NCBI GenBank assembly: GCA_023362775.1
Contig: JALMGJ010000005.1
Location: forward strand, 82,067,921-82,131,920
DNA: 64,000 bases
Source of the DNA: Charina bottae
Taxonomy: Eukaryota > Chordata > Lepidosauria > Squamata > Charinaidae
Reading direction: 5' to 3'
The notes under the pieces were generated by a model. The model was not told the DNA's origin. It saw nothing but the letters and a program-made list of their open reading frames with translations, and searched no databases. Made by a program: the position numbers and the translations under genes. Shown here piece after piece: positions 25,000 to 37,160 of the stretch. The stretch's first letter is position 1. Each line of letters starts with the position of its first letter.

Positions 25000-27058
25000 A
25001 GCAAACTTACTGTCCTTTAAAAGGTGCTGACTGCGGTTGCGAGCAAGATGGCTATTCCCGTTGTCTCCCAGCACTCAAACCCGTGGGAGACTGCTCTCCT
25101 GTAATCTCCTCACAAGGAGCAGCTGTCCGGAGCACATGTGGGTGATCTCCCATCCTCCCCTTGTCCGGAGAGATTCTGAAGAGCCGGTCTACTCACCAGC
25201 TCTTTGTTTTTCACCATGGTCGTTGACTCTGCTTTCGCAGAGATGTCTTCAGTCTGCCATTCCTCCCCTGGAAGCCTCAAATGGACAATGTGCAATTGAG
25301 TAAAGTCAGTCTTCTTACAAGTAGGCAAGCCATAGCTAAAGGAGCCCTTACGTTATGGAAGGCAGAGAGCCCATCCGGCTATTCTTTTCACCTGCCTGTA
25401 AGGGGCACCCTAAAATAAAACTAGGCTCATAAGTTGGGCCCATCTATGAGCCAAACAAAAGAATTAATCAATTTCAGAATCCCAATTGAAAAGTTTATTT
25501 AAGATCAGTGGAAGAAATAGGAAACAGCAATAGAAAGAAAAGTAAACAATGCACAGTGATTTTGGTTTTAGGGTCAAGCCTTTGAGCACAAGGTTCCAGC
25601 ATGGGTGCTCTTGGGAGAACATACATAGCCTATCATCCAGCTTCATCATTATAGCTAGAGATTAAATAAAAAGCTGAAAAGGGGAGGATGCAAACTGGCT
25701 TGTGAGGTATACCAGAGTGGAGACCTTTAAATTCTGAGGGACATTGGCCATTCCTGTTGTCAACATTCCAGTAAGTAGGTCCAAAAGATCCCATCTTCAG
25801 TTCCTATCTCATGGGAGTAAATAAGGGGAAAACTTGAGAGATGCTCATATATTGACAGATTGGCTGATATAGAATAAATGTATAATGACAACCTTGTTGG
25901 TTTGGGCCATTTTGACAGAGGCCATCAGACTCCTGAGGATGGTGGAGGCAAAGAAGTGAAGGGCTTTTACTTTTGTGTTATAACAGTTGAAAGCTTTATC
26001 TGTGATCTATTTGGACGTTTTCTGTGTGGTTTGCTGTCATTTAAAATAGTCTCTGATATTCTCCTTCCTTTCTGGATTGCTACCACATATCTTGGTAATA
26101 TTTGACAGTGAAAAGACTCCATTTAGTTTTCTGAGATCTGGCTACTAATTTGCAGACAATATGGAGGATACTTTTTAGCTGGTTGCAGTTTGGGAGAAGT
26201 ATTTTCCCTTTCTACCCAAAGGGGAATTGGGAGAGGATCCCTCCGGATCAGCTGATGACTTTTTCAGAACAAAACCAGGGACATCATGAACTTTGTAATA
26301 TAACTAGTTGTCCACCGTGACTGGGGTTATTTCACAACCAAGTAAATGGCACAACACTTCCTGCTTGCTGCTACGAAGCAGTGAAAATTAATGCTGAATA
26401 AAGAAACGAGTCTGACGTACCACAAATCAATATGAACTATTTGAAAGTAGCATTGGTGGAAGGGAAGGGATGTTCCTGTTTCAGTTTCTATCTTCTTAGC
26501 TAGAATTTAGCTCCAGCTGAATGCAGGGTTGACTCTTTGTTTCAAATATAGGGATATTGCTGGAAATTGGAAGGCAGGCAGGCAGGTTTCTGCTAGAAAG
26601 TATTAGTAACTATGCACCTGACAGTTAAACTGTAGTTAAGAACAAAGACTCATTACTTAGGTTAGACACTATTAGCCCAGGGAGATTGTCCCAGTTTTGC
26701 GCTGATTTGTGCAGTGCTGATCTAATACTGAAGAAAGAATTAAAAAATACAAATAACATGATTTGTGCCTAGAAGGCACCACCTCCAAGGGTCATTCACA
26801 TGTTGCAGAGGAGCAGGTAGTATCAGAAAATATTCTTTGGAAGCTTTGTCATTGTTAGACTCTTGGACTTCAGGAACTGCTTCTGTACCTCATGTTGAAA
26901 TAGGCTGTGCCTAGGTCAAGTCCTCAGCACCTTTTACATCATCTTCCTCCACTTTAAAAGTAACTTTTAAATTTGACTGAGAATTTCAAATAGCTCCGAA
27001 CTGAACAATATTTCCATTGCATTGGATAGTTTACTCCAGTACGTACAGTACATAGCAG
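25000..27058. other. Intronic stretch without recognised genes
   Basis: The part at 25020-25440 is GC-richer and contains gcgagcaagatggct, a motif often seen in LINE 5' UTRs; I cannot assign it. The rest is AT-rich and shows no clear repeat or coding sequence. Confidence 0.4.
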
Positions 27059-27059
27059 G

Positions 27060-27165
27060 GAGCCAATGTGGTAGAGTGGTCTTGGAGCAGGTTCTAGTCC
27101 TCCCTGAGGCACGGAAGCCGACTGGATGACCTTGGGCCAATCCCTCCTTCTTAGCATCAGGGTCC
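27060..27165 (+). mobile_element. Sauria-type SINE head, diverged fragment
   Basis: Recognisable pieces are gagccaatgtggtagagtgg (head), aggttctagtcct (B-box-like) and tgaccttgggccaatc. The core and tail are missing. Divergence is higher than in the other copies, so this is an older insertion. Confidence 0.65.
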
Positions 27166-27702
27166 GTGATAAGCCGGCTGAAAATTAAAACTCTTGGTTG
27201 GATGGTGCATGGATTGCTTTCCTGTGTGCGGGAGGTGAGCGCAATGCAAAACAAGCAGACTTTGCAGCCAAGTGGGACAAGCGCAAAGGTGAACGACTTC
27301 AGTGCCTCCATATCTCCAAACCTAAAAATATAGATACACCACTATACTTGGTCAGCTAAGAGAATGTTTAAGAGGGATTGCTCGGACACCTCCCTGGTGG
27401 CCTTTTTGAAAGGTCTCTGCCTATGACCATTCGCAGGGCTCCTTCTACCCCTTGAAGGGAGAGCTGAATCTGCCAGGGCTGCTGCAGCAGCTCCCAGGAG
27501 GGCAGCATAAAGGTGATGAAAGAGGACACAAATCTGCACATTACAAATAGCCCTTCAGGGCCACCTGCGTAGTGTGGTTTTTCAGTCATGGATTAAAGAG
27601 AGAGGGAAGTACTACAGTTGTTAATCAGCTCACTAGTGCAAAAATGCAGCTTTTATACTCAGCAGTTGTTGTTTGAGTTGATGTTATCAATTAGATAAAT
27701 AT

Positions 27703-27754
27703 AAATGAATGAATGAATGAATGAATGAATGAATGAATGAATGAATGAATGAAT
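27703..27754 (+). repeat. (AATG)n microsatellite
   Basis: About twelve uninterrupted AATG/ATGA units. Confidence 0.93.
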
Positions 27755-28656
27755 ATCTCTACCTCCCACATTTTATTTCCCTTTACCTGTTTATCCTGCC
27801 TCCTTAAAACATTTCAAGTGTACAATTGCTCCTCATTCACACTCATACCTTTTCCATCCAATGAAAGGCACTATAGCCCACAAAAGATGTACTATAAGTG
27901 TACTATATTTCTTAATCTTTTAGGGGTCCCACATTTTTTTAAAGATTTATCTAGTATTTTTTTGGTCACATATTCCAGATTCCTGGTTCTGTGTCTGATA
28001 CATGAAGTGTTATCCTCTAGTGATGAATAAATATCTGTTTGTCAGCAAGAGCACAGCCAGATACAAAAAGACCAGACAGGGCATACATTTTATAATACAG
28101 TATTTGCATTCACTAATTTTTTTTATAGATGTAAATTGGGCCAAGTGAAGTGAAGAATACACAGGCTCCTGACAAGGCATATGATGAGCTATAAGACGGT
28201 AGTAAGATCTCCTGGTCCCAGGCTGTGATTCCAGAACTCCAAAAAAGTTCAGGCATCTTGGAGTTCAGCCAAACCATTTCCTTCGCTGCACCATAGAAGT
28301 GGTTTGCCTCTGCCCTCTTCCCAGTCTAGCTTACAGGCCTGAAATTCCCTAACACGGTCTCATCTAGCTACTGATGATGGCCAAACCTGCTTTTAAGGAT
28401 TAATAGGATGCTGTACACGTAGCACTCTTAACCCTTGAACATTGCATTGCTTACTGACTCCTGTACATATACTTTCTGCTAATTAATGCACACGTGATGT
28501 AAGAGCTTCTTAAGAGAATGAGTTAGTCTTTAAGGGATCATTGGATTCCTGAGTGGCTTTTAATTTTATTTAAGGCTGAGTGATATCTTCTGTGATACCT
28601 TCCTGGCCTTATTCCCCCTGCTCTTTTCCCAGGGACTGATAAGAAAGATTGGTAAC
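27755..28656. other. Intronic stretch without recognised features
   Basis: Unique-looking sequence of ordinary composition; no repeat family, RNA gene or coding sequence recognised. Confidence 0.45.
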
Positions 28657-28807
28657 ATCTATACCAGGGTTTCTCAACCTTGGCAACTTTAAGATGTGTG
28701 GACTTCAACTCCCAGAATTCCCCAGCCAGCCATGCTGGCTGGGGAATTCTGGGAGTTGAAGTCCACACATCTTAAAGTTGCCAAGGTTGAGAAACCCTGA
28801 TCAATAC
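28657..28807. mobile_element. hAT-type MITE, perfect 66-bp hairpin, with 8-bp target duplication
   Basis: The element at 28665-28799 is 135 bp: two perfectly complementary 66-bp arms around a 3-base loop (cat). Its ends are cagggtttctcaacc and the reverse complement, a terminal motif typical of hAT transposons. It is flanked by 8-bp repeats atctatac and atcaatac (7 of 8 identical), the target-site length of hAT. It codes for nothing and would depend on a transposase elsewhere. The perfect arms suggest recent insertion or gene conversion between arms. Confidence 0.9.
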
Positions 28808-29049
28808 TGTAAGTGCCAAGCCTATTCTTTCTACAGTTTGGAATTGGAAGAATAGCTTTGTCCCTTTTTGTTCTCAGAAATCTTGCCAGTTCAAGAGCTC
28901 TCCCTGTGCGCCCCTCTCCTTCCCTTAACCCCACCCATCCCTAATGATAGATGCTTCTGATCCATCTCTCAGCTTCCAGACTGGAAGGAGCTTTAAAAAG
29001 AGGAGAAGGCTCCTAGGGACATGCAGTCTACTGTCCTCAGACATGTTCA

Positions 29050-29235
29050 TTTTTATTTATTTATTTATTTTATTTATTATTTCAATTTATTCCCCGCCCA
29101 TCTCCCTTGCAAGGGACTCTGGGCGGGTTACAACAATTGAAAATTTAAAAAAACTATACAAAAATATTATCTAAAAAATATACAATAATAATAATAATAA
29201 TACAATAATAATAATAATATACAATAATAATATTA
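29050..29235 (-). mobile_element. LINE 3' tail fragment (L2-like) with (AAT)n
   Basis: Reading on the minus strand, the patch is the usual end of L2-like squamate LINEs: a purine-rich stretch with a cgggc...gggcgggga block next to a (TAAA)n tail. On the + strand it reads ttatttattta...ccccgcccatctcccttgcaa. A degenerate AAT repeat (29180-29235) follows. Confidence 0.6.
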
Positions 29236-30464
29236 CCCATTTTTACCCACCAGACTTCTTGCCCAGTTGATTTTGCAAACCATTATTTTACTAAAAACAT
29301 TAGCTAGAAAACTAGCATCCTTCAAATCAAAACACCCCTCTAGCTTGTGCTGCAGCAATGCCTTTGTGTCCCACAATGATCCCCTGCACGGAAGAGGGTA
29401 TTCTGGAGGGACAAATTTGCTTTCTCTGAAATGGCTTTTTTGCAACTGACCATGTCCACTATGAACATCATTTTCTGAATAGGCAAGTCTCATGCCTATG
29501 TGTGTGCATGTATATACTGTATGTATGCACATTGCAGCCTAGCTTGACAGTCATTTATGAATGCACCCACAACAGGCTCTCAGAATTCCAATTTCCAGAT
29601 TTCCTGCCACCCCCCATTGCCTATCTTGTCCTAAGCTTATTTGCCCTGTGCAAGGAGATGAAGGAGCATTATCTTCTGTGAAATTGACACTGCAGGAACA
29701 TACGTGACTTGGGGTTGTTTGAAAGCAATATGTACTGGCTAAGGTATTGAAACAAAGCTTGTTAAAAGCTGTAGAACCAATTAATATAAATGTTGAAATG
29801 CTGAATGCTTCAAAGATTGGAAATGCCTTGAGGCAACAGATACTTGTGTTGATTTATGGTTTAAGAATGATTAGCTACAACATTTAAAATTTCTTATATT
29901 GATACCTCATTTTGTTTTCAAAAAGCTCAACTACTTTACATATAATTCTCAGGGAAATTTCTATCTAAGCAGTTTACGGCACTGAAACACCGCCCAGCTC
30001 CAGGAGAAGAGCTGTATGATCTATCTTTAGCCACAGGTTTGGCCGTGGGGGAGGGGGGCCTTTAGCCCAGGAACATCTGCAGCTGCCCAAATCCTGTTCG
30101 TTTTGTTTTGATTGTTTACTGTGGCCCTCAAATATATCTCTAGCTTCGGTTTCCCAAAATTGCTGCACAAGCTATTTCCTTTTTGAGGCGAGAAACACAT
30201 GAAAACTTCTTTAAGCCCTAAAGTGTACTGCTTTTTTTTTTAAAAAAAGATGATCCTACCAAATAAATGTCTAGATTATTCTGGCCTGCCCATATGCATA
30301 GTGTGGCTGTGCCCAGTTGGCATCATCCCTCTCCCTGCAACAGTATTAATTACATGTGGTCCCAACCACACCAAATCACCCAAACATTGATAACCTTGCT
30401 GGAATCCTTGATGTTGCAACCTTGACAATGACTGTCTATCTCAGGCCAGGGCCAACGTGTCTTT

Positions 30465-30725
30465 CTGAAATCATAACATCGTAGCTTGTATGAGTTGGAA
30501 GAGACCTATAGGTTTTTTAATCCAACTCCCTGCTCAGTGCAGGAATCTGCTAAATCATCTTGGATAGGTGGCCGTCCAGCCGCCATCTGAAAGCCTCCGG
30601 TGAGGGGGAGGCCACCACTGTTCCAGGAAGACTTTCCAGAGCTTAACCGGTCTTACTGTCAAGACGTATTTCAAATTAGTTGCCATGAATCTCCTTTCTT
30701 TGAATGAATACCTATTTCTTCCTTT
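30465..30725 (-). mobile_element. CR1-like LINE 3' UTR fragment (minus strand)
   Basis: The + strand reads gagttggaagagaccta...ccaactccctgctcagtgcagg...ggtggccgtccagcc, the reverse complement of a common reptile CR1 3' region. No coding sequence remains. Confidence 0.65.
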
Positions 30726-30747
30726 GTACATATGTGTGCAAGTACCT

Positions 30748-30772
30748 GCACACGCACGCACACACACACACA
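30748..30772 (+). repeat. (CA)n microsatellite
   Basis: Imperfect CA repeat with two CG interruptions. Confidence 0.85.
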
Positions 30773-30939
30773 GAGTGCCAACCATTATTGTATCAGACCC
30801 CATAATGCAAGGGTTGTCCCTCCTTACTCTGAAAATATGACAAGAGAGGAAATCATTAACTGGATTTCATTCCCCTAGTGAAATCATATCGCAAGTTATA
30901 AAAGTGATTCAGGTTGTGATCTCTCTCTCTCTCTGAAAG

Positions 30940-31060
30940 AGATATTATTTTTATTTATTGCACTTCTGATCCACCCATTACCCAGGTTTTCTGGGTAAAT
31001 TACAAGTTACTAAAACATGTTTAAAAATCCAGAAAAATAGTAAAACAATGAAGGGAATAA
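30940..31060 (-). mobile_element. Possible LINE 3' tail fragment
   Basis: Minus-strand remnant of a LINE end (ttatttattgcacttctgatccaccc, then gggtaaattacaa). Similar text recurs near 58390, suggesting one family. Assignment is weak. Confidence 0.4.
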
Positions 31061-31421
31061 AATCCTGTGACAAGCTAGCAGTAGAAGGGTATAAAACTTA
31101 GAAAATCTATAATGCCAGTACTATAAATCTGAGTTACTAGAACATGAATAGCGAGTAAACCGTAGTGATATGTGATCTGATGTTAGGAGCATTGGTGGGA
31201 AGGAGCTTCAGAAGACACAAATTTTAAAAACTTTCAAGGTCAGTAATGCATCAAGTACAACTGTATAAGTAACCTTTCTGAAACAGGAAAATGAGGACCC
31301 ATGAATGACAAGGACAGTTGGCTAATTACAGTTAATTGATTTAGTAATGAACATATTGGTACATCTTTGATCACAGCAAACTATACAAAGAATGAATGTA
31401 ATAGCTGGAATATCTATATCG

Positions 31422-31483
31422 TTAATTTCTTTTGATTACTATTTCTTACTTCTTTCGAAGAAATCGTAATCAAAAGAAATTAA
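31422..31483. other. 62-nt hairpin with 26-bp stem
   Basis: Arms ttaatttcttttgattac (31422-31439) and gtaatcaaaagaaattaa (31466-31483) are perfectly complementary over 18 bp. After one t/c mismatch an inner 7-bp stem (atttctt/aagaaat) continues to a 10-base loop. The shape is like a short miRNA precursor or a MITE remnant, but the stem is very AT-rich. No expression evidence is available. Confidence 0.55.
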
Positions 31484-31849
31484 GGACCAGAGATAAAAGA
31501 AAAGGGAATATAGCTCAATACTAGACTGTTTTTAGCAGTTTCTTTTCAAATCCGTTAGAATTTGCACAAGTCTATATTATATTTCAGCTACAAAAATAAG
31601 CATTAGTTATATATAATTCAATGTACATAAATATATTGTTCTTGTTATCCAGTAATTAAATACCAAATTACTAACATGTCAAAATTAGGATATATTAACA
31701 AAGTTGTGAGATTGAACTCTTGAGTTAAAGAGGCAAGATTAGGCCAGACAATTTGTGGCATAAGAGAAAAAATATAAGGTACAATTCAGCACATATCAAT
31801 GGTTTGTAGATAAAATAGAAGGAAAAAGGTACATGATTTAAAGTTACAG

Positions 31850-32194
31850 TATAAGAAATGTTAAGGGGTGTGGTGGCTCAGCGGGTAAGACGCCAGGCTT
31901 GTCGATCGGAAGATCGCAAGTTTGGAGGTTTGAATCCCTAGCCCTGTGTGCAGAGTGAGCTCCCGCACTAGCTCCAGCTCTTGCCAACCTAGCAATTCGA
32001 AAGCATGCAAATGCAAGTAGATGAATAGGTACCACTTCGGTGGGTAGGTAACAGCATGCCGGCCACATGACCGTGGAAGTGTCTTCGAACAACGCTGGCT
32101 CTTCGGCTAACAAACGGAGATGAGCACCGGCCCCTAGAGTCGGACACGACTGCACAAATGTGCGGGGGGAACCTTTACCTTTATAAGAAATGTT
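31850..32194 (+). mobile_element. tRNA-derived SINE (CTTTAC-tail family) with 13-bp target duplication
   Basis: Body 31863-32181: A-box-like tggctcagcgg, B-box-like ggtttgaatcc, gagtgagctcccgcactagc, ccacatgaccgtggaagtg, agtcggacacgac and a short tail acctttaccttt. It is flanked by tataagaaatgtt at 31850-31862 and 32182-32194, an identical 13-bp duplication, so this copy is intact and fairly recent. The polymerase III promoter boxes are visible. Confidence 0.9.
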
Positions 32195-33540
32195 GTATTT
32201 TTGAGGGATAGGCTAAAAAAGTAGGCATTCAAGCAAGTATCAGGATGGAAGAAGGCCTGTTCTTTGCATTTCACAGAATATCTGAATATTTGAATCAGAT
32301 CGTGGGATTTTGAATCAAATTGGAAATTGCTTTAATTTAATGCAATGTCTTTTTCTACAAAGTAAAAGTAAAAGAAAAGTAGCAGTCTAGTACATTCTAA
32401 TTTGCATTGGAATACAGGTTTCATGTAGCTTGAGTGTTGTGTATGAAAACAGCATAGGATAACTGCCAATAATGGTCCTTTCTCACTTTCAAATCCTGTC
32501 AGGGAAGGGACATTTGTATCCCAACAGGAACGAAAGCATCACTTTACCCCGGATGCTCTGGACCCTTGTGTAGTTTCCTACCCTGGCAGAGTAAATGCTG
32601 CTCAACCGGGAAACATTTCAGAGCAACAGAAAGTAACAGGTGAAGATTTCCACATCTTCTGCTACAACCAGGGAGAGAGAGGTCTTATAAAGGGGAAGAA
32701 GCTTGATGTGCTTCTCACTGTAATGTGTTGCCTGTTTACACTCAGCATTTGTGGTTGATCGGGGGCACAGGGTCAGCAGATACAAGTTTGCATAACTTTT
32801 GGATGTAACCTTATGTAAATTTATATACCTACAGTATGTTTAAATCTAGAAGTATTAGAACTTAACTTTCACAAATGTAAGTAAAAAGAACAGGATATGC
32901 AAAATGCGTCTCTAAACCTACTGAAAAATTATAGTCTGTTTCCTGCACTGGTTGTGTGTTTTTAATCATAGTTTGTTGAATAAACTACAGTGGCTGGGTT
33001 CCTTATCATGCTAAGCTATAATATGGTTTGTTGATTTTGGTTTAGCATATCACCTAACAGTGACACATCTCCCCCACAAATTAAAACCTCAGCATTTCTT
33101 TTTAATAGAATAAACACTATTAGCATTTCCATAGGCAAATTACAACTAATCACATATATTCTGTTTCCATCCTCACATTAATTCTACCTCATTTTTCTTT
33201 TCCTCAGCAACAGTTCACAAAAACATATTTTTCTTTCATTTGCAGTCTCAAAAAAAAATCACATTTAATTTTTTCCCTTACTAAATGGATATTTGTTGCC
33301 CCACTCCTGTTTTGTTTTCCCCAGGCATACTCTGGTTATGCCTAGCAGTTGTGGGGTGGTAGATTTTCCTGGTTTTTTTAGTGAAACAAAAACAGGGGAC
33401 TTTAAGTACTTTCTAAACCCTTTCAACTCTCTCCCCCAGCCAAAAGGGCGATATCACAGAGGGACATCACAGAAGCCTAATAAAGTAACTATGCCCCCCC
33501 CAAAAGTCATCCCCAGGAGAGGCAAGAGGGGGAACAGCAG
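32195..33540. other. Intronic stretch without recognised features
   Basis: AT-rich unique-looking sequence; only short runs (poly-A near 33250) stand out. Confidence 0.45.
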
Positions 33541-33633
33541 AGCAGTGTTGCAATGCAAACTCTGTCCCTTTTGTATGTGCATTGCAACATGTTATGCATG
33601 TGCAAAAAGGGCAGAGCTTGCATTGCAGCTGCT
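33541..33633. repeat. Imperfect inverted repeat, about 41-bp arms
   Basis: The left arm (agcagtgttgcaatgcaaac onward) and the right arm (ending gcattgcagctgct) are complementary with several mismatches around an 11-base centre. It looks like a decayed foldback or MITE; flanking target duplications were not found. Confidence 0.55.
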
Positions 33634-34794
33634 TAATTTTTGAGGAAAGCTTTTGATCCTGCAGATGCCTCCGCCTCCACCTTCCCTCAAAGTTGTCCAC
33701 CTCTAACCATACCTGGGCTGTATGATGGGTAAGCTCTACCTGTCTCTGCCTCCTCAGAACTTAACTTTTGCCAAGACTCTACCCTCCCCCCCCCCATTTT
33801 TATAGGTTGCTCACTCACCATCAAACAACTACTTTTCTTTCCCATGAATATATATTTGTTAGCTATACTTCCACAGCTAGTCCACATAAAAACCCCAAAA
33901 ATAATTAAATTTGCACAGTGGTAGGCTGGAAGGGTTGCCATTCTGTGAACTAAGTGGGATCAAAATGTGACAGTTGTTTGCTATTCAAGATTTGTTTCCT
34001 AGTAAATGGGTAGCTGCAAATTTTCCCTAAAAATAATTAATATGTAACCCTTTCACACTGAACATTGTGGAACATGCTTCAAAATGAACAATACTATTTT
34101 TCCACCAACCTCCCATTTTAATGAAAGCATGTCATTCTATTTCTGAATAACTTTACCTTACAAACAAAATACTCTTAACTATTTCTTCTTCTCCAGTTGT
34201 GTAAAAATAATTCCCCCCCAGAAGATTTAAGATAGAAGAAGGAGCAAGTAAAAAAAAGTTTGGTTACCCCACAGTCCTTGTCCAATTCCAAACCAGGGAA
34301 TTTGAGGGTCTTCTAGTGTCATGCAGCCATCACTGTGGGGATCTATCAGTAATGAAGGTGGTCTTTCTATTGCCACAGCAATAGCTGGGCGATGCTGTAA
34401 GATGCTATGAACCATTGTGTGAAAATGGCTTTTATCAACATTTTGAAAAGAATAAAGCCACCCTGAGTGATGTGTGAGCATTAAAAAGACATGAGGATTA
34501 AAACCAGGCAGTGTAAATTAGAAGGGAGAGGAAAAATGCCTGATGCAGTTTTCAGAGAAGTTTTTTGGGACAATGGATACATACATACCATAATTAAGAG
34601 GATCAGACAAGACAGTTTGTTTCTGGCTTTTTAACCTACAAAACCTTTGAAAAACTCAATTGACCTAGATCCCAGAATGAGATGCTCCAGTTCTGAGGAA
34701 GCTAAAAGAAAGACATTTACCAAGAGATTAATTCTTTGCTGTACTGAGGCCAGATCCAAAGGTTTGGTTGAGGGCAACATGGAATTCAGTATCA

Positions 34795-34847
34795 ATAGGG
34801 GGAGTTGGGCGGTGATAAATCCAATAAATAAATAAATAAAAATAAAA
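34795..34847 (+). mobile_element. LINE tail fragment (L2-like)
   Basis: gggagttgggcggtgataaatcc followed by an AATA repeat is the usual end of L2-like LINEs in reptiles. Only the last 50 bp are present. Confidence 0.55.
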
Positions 34848-35233
34848 TCAATATTTCATATGAAGCTTTTGTGCCCACTCATCACCCTCCCTTTTCAAAT
34901 TTACATTCTAAGTAGGTTTCTAGGAAAGAGTATGTTTAGGTGTAGAGAGAAGCCAATAATAGAAGCCCAAATTACATATAATACTAAAGATCATACACAT
35001 ATTAATAAGAGAGAAAGGAAGCAAGAAGGCAAAAGGATGCACAATACCTTTTGCCAATGTACTCTTATTACAAGACTACTCTTTTTGTATCATTGTAATA
35101 CAACATGATGGCTACTAATCTATAACTCATATGTTATAGCTATTGCTACAGCTACAGTTTGCCTTGTTTGGTCTCCTTGCATGATTGAGAGGGGAGCAGT
35201 GCAAAGTGGTGGGTCTGTTTGAACTGCTATGAA

Positions 35234-35816
35234 AGTCTATTTTGACTATCGCTTTTATTTTATAAAATCTTTATTGCTATTGTTGTTTTTCTTTTATGTT
35301 GTGAGCCACCAAGACTCTGCGTATGATTGCGGCAGGGTATAAATATGTTATATAGATGGAGATGGAGATGGAGATAGACAGACAGACTTGCTGATGAATG
35401 TAATATTTTGATCTCAGAAGGAACGAAAGGGTCCCAAGTGGCAAAGAGGAGAGACAGGCTTGGCTTAAGGAAGGTCATGCTCCTGGGACAGAGCCCCAAA
35501 TATGGTACCTTATCACCACCCATGCCCAAACCATCACTTCAAGTGGAAATACATGCAGCTGGAGAGTTTTGAATAGTTCTGCTGCAAATAGTTATAAAGT
35601 GGAGGTGAAGGGAATTAAAGGATTAGAACAGAACAAAATATTACATTCATCAGCAAGTCTGTCTGTCTATCTCCATCTCCATCTCCATCTCCATCTATAT
35701 AACATATTTATACCCTGCCGCAATCATACACAGAGTCTTGGTGGCTCACAACATAAAAGAAAAACAACAATAGCAATAAAGATTTTATAAAATAAAAGCG
35801 ACAGTCAAAATAGACT
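35234..35816. repeat. Near-identical inverted duplication of a LINE 3' end
   Basis: Left arm 35234-35410 (177 bp) and right arm 35634-35816 (183 bp) are reverse complements with two mismatches and one extra six-base GGAGAT unit. The arms are separated by 223 bp of unrelated sequence. Each arm holds a LINE-like end (gtgagccaccaagactctg...gcagggtataaatatgtta) plus a GGAGAT microsatellite. Because the microsatellite and the sequence beyond it are shared, a secondary inverted duplication fits better than two independent insertions. Confidence 0.9.
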
Positions 35817-36419
35817 AACCTGAACTCCAAAAGGCATCTGGCACCCTCTAGAAAAGATCCACTTTAAGAATCTTCTAGAAAGCGAACAGAGTAGGGGCCA
35901 AACAACAGAAAAACAATGCCCCAAAGCCTTGGCTCCCCTGGCTCCTGAAAATGGGGGACAACCAGCAGTTTCTCCAGCATGATCAAAATGTTCCAGCCAA
36001 TTCCTGTGGAGAGATGCAGCCCTGAATTCTTCCTGTCAAGTTCAGTAGTATAAGTTTGCATTTTGAATGTGAAAAAAAATTGCATTTGAATTCTTTAAAT
36101 TGTGGGTATTTCTTGATGGATTTAGTTTCAGATAGAAAATTTCTGTTGGGAAATACTACTTTTTCCTTTGCAGGAAAAAGCAAATGTTTTCTAGCAGCCA
36201 ACAAAAGTCCTTTTCTGAGCCTTTGCATATTTGAATAGATACATGGGATTTAAACTCTAGTCCTATGAAAATTGCCTTGCTGGGGCTGCAATGCAACAGT
36301 AAGTGATGTTGGAATAAAAACTGAATTTCATTTATTTCACGTAAACTTATATTACAATTAGTTTATTTAAATGAGTTAAATGTTAAATAGAATTATTATA
36401 CTTATTCCCCATGTATTTA

Positions 36420-37160
36420 CAGGTAGTCCTTGATTAACTACCACAATTGGGACCAGAATCTTGGTCGTTGAGTGAAGCGGTCATTAAACAAGATGCTCAC
36501 GTGACTGCTTCACTCAACGACAACAATCCCAGCTCTCCTGGTTGCAGTCGTTAAGCAGAAGGGATGGAGGGGAGCTGACATCCTTTTGTGGGTTGCAGGA
36601 ACGGAGCTGAAATCCTCCCAGTAGGCAGCCCTTTCACTCTCAAACGTTCCTGCAGCCCACTGAAGGATTTCAGCTCCTCTCCATGCACAGAGGGGAAATC
36701 CTTTGTGAAGCTGCAGGTACGAAGCTGAAATCTTCAGGATCTGAACTCTGTTCCTGCAGCCTGCTGAGGGGTGCACAGAGGGGAAATCCTTTGTGGGGCT
36801 GCAGGAACGGAGCTCAAATCCTGAAGATTTCAGCTTCGTTCCTGCAGCCCGCCAAAGGATTTCAGCTCCCCTCCATCCCCTCCACTTGCAACCTTCCCTT
36901 CAAGCTTCCCCATTGACTTTCTGGGGAAGCCGGCAGAGAAGATTGCAAATGGCAAACACATGATCACGGGGCGCTTGGCAGCCAGTCATAAATACGAACT
37001 GGTTGCCAAGGACCCGAAATGCAGTCACATGACCATGGAGAGGGGCAGTGCGACATTTTACGATGGCCAGAACTGCTTTATGGGCCGTAAAGAACTCTTC
37101 CCAAAGCTGTCGTAACTATGAACAATCATTAAGCGACTGGTTGTTAAGCAAGGACTACTT
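36420..37160. mobile_element. Non-autonomous DNA transposon with internal duplications
   Basis: The ends are inverted: caggtagtccttgattaac on the left, and gttaagcaaggactact on the right. Inside, short motifs such as cacgtgac/cacatgac and gttgccaagg recur. A block starting gcacagaggggaaatcc is tandemly repeated with an 88-bp period (36685 and 36773) and is followed by inverted copies of its parts. No transposase frame is present. I recognise the terminal motif as common in squamates but do not assign a superfamily; no convincing target duplication was seen. Confidence 0.65.

Noticed and set aside
28538..28934. Short frames across the 28.7-kb palindrome
   Set aside because: Symmetry of the MITE hairpin produces similar frames on one strand; it is non-coding.
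24428..32183. tRNA genes suggested by A- and B-box motifs
   Set aside because: The boxes belong to tRNA-derived SINE heads; no cloverleaf with anticodon arm and CCA-proximal acceptor stem could be drawn.
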